Positions 23,199 to 31,330 of a DNA stretch of 36,059 nt are shown piece by piece. The stretch covers positions 1 to 36,059 of the forward strand of contig OMXQ01000019.1 in assembly GCA_900315065.1 (NCBI GenBank), written 5' to 3'. Every line of letters starts with the position of its first letter. Within the stretch, counting starts at the first letter, position 1. Position numbers and translations under genes: made by a program. Under the pieces are notes generated by a model. That model saw nothing but the letters and a program-made list of their open reading frames with translations, had not been told where the DNA came from and searched no databases. This DNA is from an uncultured Erysipelotrichaceae bacterium (lineage in GTDB: Bacteria; Bacillota_I; Bacilli_A; Erysipelotrichales; Erysipelotrichaceae).

Positions 23199-24159
23199 AG
23201 TCACGAAAATCTCCGGACAGGGCGGCCAGACGGTTGTGAAGAATGTTGTCAACAGCTATACGACTGATCTGACAACGATGATTGAACAGGCGCAGGAATC
23301 CATGGTAATGGTAGCCGGAAAAGATGATTCTGCCAGAAGTACAAGAAGCGGTTTTATCTTTTCAGTCGATCCTGTGAGGATTGTGACGGCAGGCGACATG
23401 TTTGCCAAGGCAGACCAGACAGATATCACCTTTGACAACGGCATCCATGTTCAGGGAAATCTGATCGGTTTTGATGAGGATACAAAAATTGCCGTCTATG
23501 AATGCAAGCCTGATTTCAATGTCGAAGCTCTGCAGCCAGGGGATAGTTCCCTGGTTTCCGCGGGCGAAAATGTAGCAGCACTTGGGGCCAGAAGGGAAAG
23601 CGGCAGTGCCATGGTATCCGAAGGTGTTGTGTCTGAAATCGGCCAGTATCGTTCTTCTTCATCATCTGCCTGGTATGAGGAAGTGCTGGAAACAGATGCC
23701 AGCGTGACAAGCCAGAACAGCGGCGGTGCTTTGCTTAACAGAAGCGGGGAAGTACTTGGTGTACTGATTCCCTCTCCTTCCGGTGCTCAGAATGAAGAAG
23801 GCTATGCATTGGCCGTCAATGAAGTCCGCAATATCTATAATGCTTTTGTCAATGACGGAACCCTCACAAGAGGATCCCTGCAGGCATGCACGCGGCCGGT
23901 CCGTTTCATGCCTGCATATGAAAAGAGTGCCCTTGGTCTGCCGCTGGATCTGACAAACGGCGTCAGAGTTATTTCCCTGCTGGAAGAAAGTGAAGACGGC
24001 TTGCGGGCAGGGGATGTCATCACGAAGATCGATGACAAGAAACTGACCGATAACGAAGATCTGCGGAACCGGCTTTATATGCACAAGCCGGGTGATACCA
24101 TCAAGGTCGATGTGCTGCGTGATGGAGAAGAAGTATCCCTGAGTGTGGTGCTGAAGTAA
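23125..24159 (+). CDS. HtrA-like trypsin-fold/PDZ protein, degenerate triad
   Basis: A 344-residue membrane-anchored protein. Residues 3-20 form a signal anchor, a trypsin-like domain spans about 70-245 and a PDZ domain about 262-344 (NGVRVISL, GLRAGDVITKI). It occupies the htrC/yyxA place after yycJ. Aligned to HtrA/DegP, the Ser motif is kept (QNSGGAL, Ser199). The TNNHVV His motif reads TAGDMF, with Asp91 in place of His, and the TDLAV Asp motif reads TKIAV, with Lys121 in place of Asp. Two of three catalytic residues therefore appear lost, suggesting a pseudoprotease with a binding or scaffold role. ATG 23125 has AAAGGAG 6 nt upstream; the upstream frame extension lies inside yycJ. Confidence 0.88.
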   Translation: MKKLFAAASAIILIWNIWLSVRLHEVTKISGQGGQTVVKNVVNSYTTDLTTMIEQAQESMVMVAGKDDSARSTRSGFIFSVDPVRIVTAGDMFAKADQTDITFDNGIHVQGNLIGFDEDTKIAVYECKPDFNVEALQPGDSSLVSAGENVAALGARRESGSAMVSEGVVSEIGQYRSSSSSAWYEEVLETDASVTSQNSGGALLNRSGEVLGVLIPSPSGAQNEEGYALAVNEVRNIYNAFVNDGTLTRGSLQACTRPVRFMPAYEKSALGLPLDLTNGVRVISLLEESEDGLRAGDVITKIDDKKLTDNEDLRNRLYMHKPGDTIKVDVLRDGEEVSLSVVLK

Positions 24160-24160
24160 T

Positions 24161-24637
24161 ATGATCAGATTATTAGCCTGCGGCAAGGTAAAAGAAAAAT
24201 GGATGCAGGGCGGCATCGATGAATATCTCAAACGGATCAAAGCATACGACAGGATTGAAATTGTCGAAGTTCAGGATGAAAAAGCACCCCAGAGCAATTC
24301 TGATGCTGAAAATGAACAGGTCAAAGACAAGGAAGGGGAGCGCCTTTTAGCAAGAATCAGAGACGATGAGTATGTGATCCTGCTGGATCTTGCCGGCAAG
24401 CCCATGGATTCGGTGCAGCTGGCAGAAAAAATTGAAAGTCTATATTCTACCGGTAAGAGCAGAATTGATTTTGTGATCGGCGGCAGCTTAGGCGTTTCCA
24501 AAGCTCTGATTGAAAGAGCTGATCAGCGGTGGATGATCTCGGTCAATACCTTCCCGCATCAATTGTGCCGGGTCATTGTTCTGGAACAGATTTACCGTGC
24601 TTTCCGGATTATGCATCATGAACCCTATCATAAATAG
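24161..24637 (+). CDS. rlmH: 23S rRNA pseudouridine1915-N3 methyltransferase
   Basis: A 158-residue SPOUT methyltransferase that modifies position 1915 in helix 69 of 23S rRNA in assembled ribosomes. Family landmarks are LLACGKVKEKW at the start, VILLDLAGKPMDS, the AdoMet knot FVIGGSLGVSK, and the C-terminal TFPHQLCRVIVLEQIYRAFRI ending in PYHK. The length matches RlmH (155-160). It starts one base after the htrA-like stop with no clear ribosome site of its own, so it depends on coupling. It ends the operon, as it closes the yyc region in many Bacillota. Confidence 0.95.
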   Translation: MIRLLACGKVKEKWMQGGIDEYLKRIKAYDRIEIVEVQDEKAPQSNSDAENEQVKDKEGERLLARIRDDEYVILLDLAGKPMDSVQLAEKIESLYSTGKSRIDFVIGGSLGVSKALIERADQRWMISVNTFPHQLCRVIVLEQIYRAFRIMHHEPYHK

Positions 24638-24680
24638 CCTGTCCGCACATACTCATTAAAAGGACAGGATGCCATTTTTA
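24638..24680 (+). terminator. probable terminator after rlmH
   Basis: CCTGTCC (24638-24644) pairs with GGACAGG (24662-24668) across a 17-nt loop. The T run (TTTTT) begins 5 nt after the stem, so it is not a textbook terminator. Confidence 0.4.
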
Positions 24681-24693
24681 GTGAATATTAAGG

Positions 24694-24707
24694 TGTAAGC
24701 GCTTGTA
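24694..24707. promoter_or_regulatory. cre-like CcpA site overlapping the ptsH -35
   Basis: TGTAAGCGCTTGTA fits the catabolite-responsive element consensus at all but one position and has a palindromic AAGCGCTT core. It overlaps the first five bases of the ptsH -35, a position suited to repression by CcpA bound to Ser46-phosphorylated HPr. Confidence 0.6.
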
Positions 24708-24731
24708 AGAAAACAGGGCCTGCGTTAAAAT
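24703..24731 (+). promoter_or_regulatory. ptsH promoter
   Basis: TTGTAA (24703-24708), a 17-nt spacer and TAAAAT (24726-24731). The best-formed promoter in the window, with a start near 24738 and a strong AGGAGGT ribosome site at 24750-24756. Confidence 0.7.
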
Positions 24732-24767
24732 AATCTCAGTCAATGTTACAGGAGGTAATATTCTAAT

Positions 24768-25034
24768 ATGAAGCAGATTTCAGTCACAGTCATTGACCCA
24801 GTTGGATTACATGCACGTCCTGCTACAGTAGCAGTCAATGCTGCAAGCAAGTTTAAGAGTGAAGTTAAGGTTTCTTATAAGGGCCGTACAGTAAACATGA
24901 AGTCCATCATGGGCGTTATGTCCCTTGGCATTCCTACACAGTCCGAGATCACAGTTTCCTGTGAAGGCGAAGACGAAGATGTAGCAGTCAAGACAATTGA
25001 AGATGTACTTCGCGCTCAGAAAGTTATTGCTTAA
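24768..25034 (+). CDS. ptsH: phosphocarrier protein HPr
   Basis: An 88-residue cytoplasmic phosphocarrier of the sugar phosphotransferase system. GLHARPA places the phosphorylated His at 15. MKSIMGVMSLG places Ser46, the site for HPr kinase/phosphorylase in Gram-positive bacteria, where P-Ser-HPr is the CcpA co-effector. The length is canonical. Unlike many Bacillota it is not followed by ptsI; a terminator comes 15 nt after the stop, so it is transcribed alone here. The cre-like site on its promoter suggests feedback by carbon catabolite control. Confidence 0.97.
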   Translation: MKQISVTVIDPVGLHARPATVAVNAASKFKSEVKVSYKGRTVNMKSIMGVMSLGIPTQSEITVSCEGEDEDVAVKTIEDVLRAQKVIA

Positions 25035-25049
25035 GTAAGTCTGGAAAAT

Positions 25050-25085
25050 AAAGGAGGAACATTCTGCGTTTTTCCTTTTTTTCTT
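25050..25085 (+). terminator. intrinsic terminator of ptsH
   Basis: AAAGGAGGAA (25050-25059) pairs with TTTTTCCTTT (25069-25078) with two wobbles over a 9-nt loop, continuing into a T-rich tail. Confidence 0.75.
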
Positions 25086-25137
25086 CTTTGCAAGGTATAA
25101 CATCAGTCAATACTGGAAAGGATAATTATTAAATCTT

Positions 25138-26823
25138 ATGACATATAAGGATGAGTACACGAGATGGCTCAACGCTGATCTTCTCGATGTAGATCTGAAT
25201 ACGGAACTGCGCAATATCCAGGGCGATGAAGAAGCCGTCAAGGATCGTTTCGCAGTCGCTTTGAAGTTCGGTACTGCAGGTTTAAGAGGAACTTTGGGTG
25301 CCGGCACCAACAGAATGAATATCTGGGTTGTGCGTCAGGCTACCCAGGGTGTCGCTGACTGGGTAAAGACCCAGGGCGGTACACAGTCTGTTGCAATTTC
25401 CTATGATTCCCGTCTGAAGGGCTGGAATTTTGCCAGAGATGCAGCTGGTGTCCTGGCTGCTAACGGCATTCATGTTTATATCTATGATGAACTGATGCCG
25501 GTGCCTGCTCTTTCTTTCGCTACCCGTTTTTACAAGTGCAATGCCGGTATTATGATCACAGCTTCTCATAACCCTGCTCAGTACAACGGCTACAAGGCTT
25601 ATGGACCAGACGGCTGCCAGATGACAGATGACGCTGCCGCAGTAGTTTATGCCTCCATCCAGAAGACAGATGTATTGACCGGGGCAAAGTATATGAGCTT
25701 TGCAGAAGCTGTTTCAAAGGGCCTGGTTGAGTTTGTTTCCAATGAATGCAAGGAAGCCTTGTATACCGAAATTGAAAAGAGACAGGTCAGACCAGGTCTT
25801 TGCAGGACTGCCGGCCTGAAGCTTGTCTATTCTCCATTGAATGGTACAGGTCTTGTACCGGTAACCAGAGTTCTCAAGGATATCGGTATCTCTGATATTA
25901 CCATTGTACCGGAGCAGGAATATCCGAATGGTTATTTCACAACCTGTTCTTATCCTAACCCGGAACAGAAGGCTGCTTTGCAGAAGGGACTGGATCTGGC
26001 CGTCAAGACAGGTGCTGATCTGATGCTGGCAACTGACCCGGATGCTGACAGAGTCGGTATTGCCATGAGATGTCCGGATGGTTCTTATGAATTGGTAACC
26101 GGCAACGAAATGGGTGTTCTCCTGCTCGATTACATCTGCGCAGGCAGAATTGAAAAGGGCACCATGCCGAAGAATCCGGTTGCTGTAGAATCTATCGTTT
26201 CAACCCCGCTTGCCGGAAAAGTTGCCGAACACTATGGCGTTGAATTAAGACATACACTGACCGGTTTCAAGTGGATCGGCGATCAGATTGCAAAGCTGGA
26301 AGCAGCGGGCGAAGTTGATCGTTTCATCTTCGGCTTTGAAGAATCCTATGGTTATCTTGCCGGACCATATGTTCGTGACAAGGATGCTGTCATCGGTTCT
26401 ATGTTAATTTGTGAAATGGCTGCTTATTATCGTTCCATCGGTTCTTCCATCAAGCAGAGACTGGAAGAAATCTACAAGGAATACGGCCGTTATCTCAACC
26501 AGGTTGACAGCTTTGAATTCCCTGGTCTGTCCGGTATGGACAAGATGGCTGGTATCATGGCTGGTCTGAGAAAAGATGCGCCGAAGGAATTTGCCGGTCA
26601 TAAGGTTGTCAAGGTCACTGACTATGAAGACACAGCTTCCACAGGTCTGCCGAAGGCTAACGTATTGAGATATGATCTGGAAGATGGTGCTGTTGTGATC
26701 GTCAGACCTTCCGGAACTGAGCCGAAGATCAAGACATACTTCACTACCAAGGGTAAGGATCTTGCTGAAGCACAGGCTGAAAAGGATGCTCTTGCCGAAG
26801 CAATCAAGCCGATTCTTGCTTAA
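25138..26823 (+). CDS. pgcA: alpha-phosphoglucomutase (phosphohexomutase family)
   Basis: A 561-residue alpha-D-phosphohexomutase that interconverts glucose-1-phosphate and glucose-6-phosphate; some members also use mannose phosphates. All four family loops are present: TASHNP with phospho-Ser143, the metal loop DPDADR (Asp300, Asp302, Asp304), the sugar loop GFEESYGY and the phosphate loop RPSGTEPKIK. The length matches the PgcA-like subgroup (550-600). The gene lies just before glgB-glgP-pullulanase, so it probably links glycogen breakdown and synthesis to glycolysis. The AAAGGA ahead of the ATG is about 15 nt away, an unusually long spacing. TATAAC (25095-25100) is a possible -10. Confidence 0.93.
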   Translation: MTYKDEYTRWLNADLLDVDLNTELRNIQGDEEAVKDRFAVALKFGTAGLRGTLGAGTNRMNIWVVRQATQGVADWVKTQGGTQSVAISYDSRLKGWNFARDAAGVLAANGIHVYIYDELMPVPALSFATRFYKCNAGIMITASHNPAQYNGYKAYGPDGCQMTDDAAAVVYASIQKTDVLTGAKYMSFAEAVSKGLVEFVSNECKEALYTEIEKRQVRPGLCRTAGLKLVYSPLNGTGLVPVTRVLKDIGISDITIVPEQEYPNGYFTTCSYPNPEQKAALQKGLDLAVKTGADLMLATDPDADRVGIAMRCPDGSYELVTGNEMGVLLLDYICAGRIEKGTMPKNPVAVESIVSTPLAGKVAEHYGVELRHTLTGFKWIGDQIAKLEAAGEVDRFIFGFEESYGYLAGPYVRDKDAVIGSMLICEMAAYYRSIGSSIKQRLEEIYKEYGRYLNQVDSFEFPGLSGMDKMAGIMAGLRKDAPKEFAGHKVVKVTDYEDTASTGLPKANVLRYDLEDGAVVIVRPSGTEPKIKTYFTTKGKDLAEAQAEKDALAEAIKPILA

Positions 26824-26835
26824 TTCGTTTCATCA

Positions 26836-26868
26836 CTGCATTGGAGGTTTCTCCAGTGCAGTTTTTTT
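26836..26868 (+). terminator. intrinsic terminator of the phosphoglucomutase gene
   Basis: An 11-bp stem with one wobble, CTGCATTGGAG (26836-26846) and CTCCAGTGCAG (26851-26861), a GTTT loop and seven Ts. Confidence 0.93.
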
Positions 26869-26918
26869 CTTCTTTTTCTCATTCTTCTCATTCTTCTTTT
26901 TTCTTTTCTTCACTTTTC
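26862..26918 (+). repeat. pyrimidine tract with tandem 9-mer
   Basis: 54 of 57 bases are C or T on the plus strand. Inside it TCTCATTCT occurs twice in tandem (26877-26894). It lies directly after the phosphoglucomutase terminator in the 260-nt gap before glgB and has no coding value. Confidence 0.7.
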
Positions 26919-26972
26919 AAGTATGCAGGCAGGTCTTTTTTCCGTATAAAACAGGATTTGGTAATATGCATT

Positions 26973-26984
26973 TGAACATGTTCA
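26973..26984. promoter_or_regulatory. 12-bp palindrome upstream of glgB
   Basis: TGAACATGTTCA is perfectly self-complementary and centred about 68 nt upstream of the glgB -10. It is a candidate operator for a dimeric regulator of the glycogen operon. Confidence 0.4.
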
Positions 26985-27045
26985 TATCTCTCCCTTATTT
27001 CTTGATCAACACAACGAATTTCCATCAGATTATGTGAAATATATG

Positions 27046-27051
27046 TATAAT
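27046..27051 (+). promoter_or_regulatory. -10 element of the glgB operon
   Basis: A perfect TATAAT with an expected start near 27058 and a GGAGG ribosome site at 27074-27078. No clear -35 is seen, which is consistent with a promoter needing an activator. Confidence 0.55.
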
Positions 27052-27083
27052 AGGATACAGATTTCGGGGGATTGGAGGAAAAT

Positions 27084-28904
27084 ATGAATCAGGTCGATCT
27101 TGTGTCTTCGTTTCATCAGGGACATTGTCTTGACGCCTATCATTTTTTCGGCGTACATCCGGATGAGAAGGGGTATGTTTTCAGAGTTTATGCCCCGCAT
27201 GCAGGAAACGTCTGTCTGATCGGTGATTTCACCGGCTGGTACGACAATCCGATTCCGATGGAAAGAACAGAGTTCACGGGTATCTGGCAGGTACACGTGG
27301 ACAATGCAAAGCAATGGGATTGCTACAAGTATCATATCCTGACAGATAAAGGGTGGATTGATAAGGCAGATCCATATGCTTTCTATGCAGAAACGCGTCC
27401 CGGCACTGCTTCCAAAATTGTTGATCTTTCACTGATCCGCTATACAGATCAGAAGTGGATGGAAAAAAGAAGCAGAAATTCTGACAAGCCGATGAATATT
27501 TATGAAGTGTATGCCGGCGGCTGGAAACACGCGGGAGAATTTCCTTATTCTTATGCAGAATTGGAAAAGGAATTAATTCCTTATGTAAAGAAAATGGGTT
27601 TTACCCATATTGAGATGATGCCGCTGAATGAATATCCCTTTGACGGCTCCTGGGGCTATCAGGCTTCGGGTTATTATGCCGTTACTTCCAGATATGGCAA
27701 TCCTTATGAATATGCGTCTTTCGTCAATGCCTGCCACAAAGCGGGAATCGGCGTCATCATGGACATGGTGCCGGTGCATTTTGTCAAAGATACATTCGGA
27801 TTGGCTTATTTTGACGGCAGTCCTTTGTATGAATATGCAAAAGATGAAGATGCCCAGTCGCAATGGGGCACTTTGAATTTCAATTTATGGAGTGAGGAGG
27901 TACGGTCCTTCCTGATTTCAGCCGCTGCCTTCTGGTGCGATGTGTATCACATGGACGGCATCCGCATGGATGCTGTATCCAACCTGATTTACTGGGGCGG
28001 AAACAGCAGCCGCGGTACCAATGAAGGTGCTTTGTATTTCATCAAAAGGCTGAATTATCTGCTGCATCAGAAATTTCCGTCCTTAATGATGATTGCCGAA
28101 GATTCTTCCGATTATCCGAAAGTAACATGGGATACGGAAGAAGGCGGACTTGGTTTTGATTACAAATGGGATTTAGGCTGGATGAATGATACGTTGAAGT
28201 ATTATGCCACCGATCCTTTATTCAGAATCTGGGATCATCATAAAATTACATTTTCAATGCATTATTTCAATAGTGAAAGATTTCTGCTTCCTTTGTCACA
28301 TGACGAAAATGTTCATGGCAAAAAGACCATCGTGGACCGCATGTGGGGAAGCTATGAAGAAAAGTTTGCCCAGGTCAGAAACCTGTATGCATACATGTAT
28401 GCGCATCCGGGCAAGAAGCTGAATTTCATGGGCAATGAAATTGCTTCTTTCCGGGAGTTTGATGAAAAGAAGGAACTGGACTGGTTCCTGCTGGATTATC
28501 CCATGCATGATGCCTTTCATAAGTTCTTTGCAAAACTGAATGAGATCTACGGCGATCATCCGTGTCTGTGGGAAAAGGATTATGATCCGGCTGGCTTCAG
28601 ATGGATTGATGCGGATAACGCCAAGCAGAGTGTTTTTTCATTTTATCGGCAGAACAAAGATGAAGTAATTGTTGTTGTGCTCAATTGTACTGGGGCGGAG
28701 TATCCTGTTTTCGGGGTGGGCGTTCCATATAAGGGAGAATATGAAGAGCTTCTGAATACAGATAGTGTTTGTTTTGGTGGAAAAGACCGTATTAATTATG
28801 GTAAACTGTCCGCTGTTAAAGGTGAATGGGACCAGTACCTGCCGATCCGGCTGGCACCATGGAGCGCTGTTTATCTGATCCACAGAAAAAAGGGAGAGAG
28901 CTAA
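27084..28904 (+). CDS. glgB: 1,4-alpha-glucan branching enzyme
   Basis: A 606-residue GH13 enzyme that cuts alpha-1,4 chains and re-attaches them by alpha-1,6 links, making glycogen branches. An N-terminal CBM48-type domain (HFFGVHPDEKGYVFRVYAPHA, then IGDFTGW) precedes the TIM barrel. GH13 signatures are MDMVPVHF, GIRMDAVSN with nucleophile Asp296, IAEDSS with acid/base Glu339 and LSHDENVHG with Asp407. HDE followed by VHG is characteristic of branching enzymes. ATG 27084 has GGAGG 5 nt ahead and is preferred to the in-frame TTG at 27072. It is the first gene of an operon with glgP (4-nt gap) and pullulanase. Confidence 0.95.
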   Translation: MNQVDLVSSFHQGHCLDAYHFFGVHPDEKGYVFRVYAPHAGNVCLIGDFTGWYDNPIPMERTEFTGIWQVHVDNAKQWDCYKYHILTDKGWIDKADPYAFYAETRPGTASKIVDLSLIRYTDQKWMEKRSRNSDKPMNIYEVYAGGWKHAGEFPYSYAELEKELIPYVKKMGFTHIEMMPLNEYPFDGSWGYQASGYYAVTSRYGNPYEYASFVNACHKAGIGVIMDMVPVHFVKDTFGLAYFDGSPLYEYAKDEDAQSQWGTLNFNLWSEEVRSFLISAAAFWCDVYHMDGIRMDAVSNLIYWGGNSSRGTNEGALYFIKRLNYLLHQKFPSLMMIAEDSSDYPKVTWDTEEGGLGFDYKWDLGWMNDTLKYYATDPLFRIWDHHKITFSMHYFNSERFLLPLSHDENVHGKKTIVDRMWGSYEEKFAQVRNLYAYMYAHPGKKLNFMGNEIASFREFDEKKELDWFLLDYPMHDAFHKFFAKLNEIYGDHPCLWEKDYDPAGFRWIDADNAKQSVFSFYRQNKDEVIVVVLNCTGAEYPVFGVGVPYKGEYEELLNTDSVCFGGKDRINYGKLSAVKGEWDQYLPIRLAPWSAVYLIHRKKGES

Positions 28905-28908
28905 GAAA

Positions 28909-31308
28909 ATGTTTAAGAACAAAAGTGAATTCAAAAAGGAATTTATCCGCAGATTAGTTGAAAGCTACGGCTGTGATGTTGAAGATACGCATCCGACAGA
29001 AAAATATGTTGCTTTGGCAAAGATGGTACGTGATTATACCAACGTCAACTGGAAGGACACCAAGGCTGAAGAAAAGAAGACAGGGGCCAAGAGTGTTTAT
29101 TATTTCTCCATCGAGTTCCTGTTAGGAAGAATGTTAACCAGCAACCTGAAGAATCTTGGCATCTATGACATGGTTGTCGAAGGATTGAAGGAACTGGGCA
29201 TTGATTATGATGATCTGGCTCAGCTGGAACTGGATCCGGGTCTGGGCAACGGCGGCTTGGGACGTCTGGCTGCCTGCTTCATGGATTCCGGTGCTTCTTT
29301 AGGCTATCCGATCAACGGCAACTGCATCCGTTACAAGTCCGGTTTGTTCAAGCAGTATATCAATTATGAAGGTGAACAGGTTGAAGTTCCTGATTACTGG
29401 CTGAGATACGGCAATCCGTGGGAAATCAGAAAGCCGAAGCATGCAGTAGAGGTCAATTTCTACGGCCGTATTGAAACTTCCTATGATGAAAAGGGTGACA
29501 TGCATTTCCAGCACCTGGATCCGATCAAGATTGTCGCTGTTCCTTATGACATGGCGCTGATCGGTGCCGATACCAAGACTACCAATACGCTTCGTTTGTG
29601 GTCGGCTGAACCTAGTGAAGAATCCGGTACTGCCAATACTTCCGAATATCTGACAATGGTGCAGAATATCTGCCAGCAGCTTTATCCGGATGATTCTACA
29701 GACGATGGCAAGTATCTGCGTCTGATGCAGGAATATTTCTTTGTTTCTGCCGGCATCAATTCCATTATCAGATCTCATCTGAAGCAGTATATGACGCTGG
29801 ATAATCTTGGCGACAAGGTTTCCATCCAGATGAATGATACCCATCCTGTATTGGCTATTCCGGAACTCATGAGAGTACTCATGGATGAATTTGGATACAG
29901 CTGGGACAAAGCAAGCGAAATTACCGAAAAGACAGTTTCCTATACCAACCATACTGTCATGGCAGAAGCTCTGGAAAAGTGGAACGTCGGTTTCGTATCC
30001 AACCTGCTGCCTAGAATTTACATGATCATTCAGGAATTCGACAGAAGATGGAGAGCATATTGTGCTGAACACTGCAACGGTGACTTTGATATGATCAACC
30101 GGGTTGCCATCATCCGTGACAACCAGGTTCATATGGCAAATCTTGCAGTTGTGGGTTCACATGCGGTCAATGGTGTTGCAGCTTTGCATACGGAAATTCT
30201 GAAGAATGATGTTTTCCGTGATTTCTATCAGCTGTTCCCGGAGAAGTTCTCCAACAAGACAAACGGCATTACGCCGAGAAGATGGATGTTGTATTCCAAT
30301 CCGCAGCTGGCTCATCTGCTGGACAAGACCATCGGTACTGCTTATCACAAGGACTTCAACAAGTTTGAAGATCTGATGAAGTATGTCGATGACCGCAAGG
30401 TTCAGGAAGAATTCCTTCAGGTCAAGCAGGAACGCAAGGAAATTCTGGCAAAGTTTATCAAGAACCAGACCAACATCGATATCGATACTGATGCCATCTT
30501 TGATACTCAGGCCAAGAGACTGCATGCATACAAGAGACAGCTTCTCAACATCATGCAGGTAATCTACCGGTATCAGAGAATCAAGGCTGATCCGAATTAT
30601 ACAATGCCGAAGCACGTTTATCTTTTCTCTGCCAAGGCAGCTTCTTCCTATTCCTTCGCCAAGAAGGTTATCAAGCTGATCAATTGTGTAGCCAAGGTCG
30701 TCAATAGCGATCCGGATGTCAGAGACATGATCAAGGTTGTCTTCATTCCTAACTACAGCGTTTCCGTTTCTGAGGTTCTGATGCCTGGCACCGATGTATC
30801 TGAACAGATTTCTACGGCTGGCAAGGAAGCTTCCGGCACCGGCAATATGAAGTTCATGATGAATGGTGCAGTTACGCTTGGTACATTGGATGGTGCCAAT
30901 GTGGAAATCGACGAGAGAGTCGGCAGAGACAATGATGTCATCTTCGGCAAGACAGTCGATGAAATCAACCAGATGAAATATACATATCGTGCCCGTGATT
31001 ATTACGAGCAGGATCAGAGAATCAGAAGCGTACTTGATACGTTGACAAGTGCGACCTGGTCTGAGGATCCTAATGATTTCCTGCCGATCTTCAATGAATT
31101 GATGGTCAGGAATGATGAATTCTTCGTCCTGGCTGATTTTGAAAGCTATGTGGAAGCACAGGAAAGAGTGGAAGCTTTGTATCAGGACAGACACAATTGG
31201 GCAAAGATGTGTCTGGTCAATATTGCCCAGAGCGGCTATTTCTCTTCCGATCGTACAATCGAAGAGTATGTCCGTGATATCTGGCACGTTAAGAAACTGG
31301 ATCTTTGA
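28909..31308 (+). CDS. glgP: glycogen/alpha-glucan phosphorylase
   Basis: A 799-residue GT35 enzyme that releases glucose-1-phosphate from alpha-1,4 glucan ends with phosphate. It starts with the typical VYYFSIEFLLGRML and GLGNGGLGRLAACFMDS stretches. The pyridoxal-phosphate site is EASGTGNMKFMMNGA with Lys648 as the Schiff-base lysine. NDTHPVLAIPELMR and NHTVMAEALEKW complete the family pattern. The length is that of classical phosphorylases (about 800-840). An AGGGAGAG overlaps the glgB end. Its product would feed the phosphoglucomutase encoded upstream. Confidence 0.97.
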   Translation: MFKNKSEFKKEFIRRLVESYGCDVEDTHPTEKYVALAKMVRDYTNVNWKDTKAEEKKTGAKSVYYFSIEFLLGRMLTSNLKNLGIYDMVVEGLKELGIDYDDLAQLELDPGLGNGGLGRLAACFMDSGASLGYPINGNCIRYKSGLFKQYINYEGEQVEVPDYWLRYGNPWEIRKPKHAVEVNFYGRIETSYDEKGDMHFQHLDPIKIVAVPYDMALIGADTKTTNTLRLWSAEPSEESGTANTSEYLTMVQNICQQLYPDDSTDDGKYLRLMQEYFFVSAGINSIIRSHLKQYMTLDNLGDKVSIQMNDTHPVLAIPELMRVLMDEFGYSWDKASEITEKTVSYTNHTVMAEALEKWNVGFVSNLLPRIYMIIQEFDRRWRAYCAEHCNGDFDMINRVAIIRDNQVHMANLAVVGSHAVNGVAALHTEILKNDVFRDFYQLFPEKFSNKTNGITPRRWMLYSNPQLAHLLDKTIGTAYHKDFNKFEDLMKYVDDRKVQEEFLQVKQERKEILAKFIKNQTNIDIDTDAIFDTQAKRLHAYKRQLLNIMQVIYRYQRIKADPNYTMPKHVYLFSAKAASSYSFAKKVIKLINCVAKVVNSDPDVRDMIKVVFIPNYSVSVSEVLMPGTDVSEQISTAGKEASGTGNMKFMMNGAVTLGTLDGANVEIDERVGRDNDVIFGKTVDEINQMKYTYRARDYYEQDQRIRSVLDTLTSATWSEDPNDFLPIFNELMVRNDEFFVLADFESYVEAQERVEALYQDRHNWAKMCLVNIAQSGYFSSDRTIEEYVRDIWHVKKLDL

Positions 31309-31330
31309 TTTCTGATTGAAGGGAATACTT

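Noticed and set aside
26762-27037. A 91-codon frame rich in Phe and Ser
   Set aside because: It is the read-through of the pyrimidine tract after the phosphoglucomutase terminator; no ribosome site and low-complexity composition.
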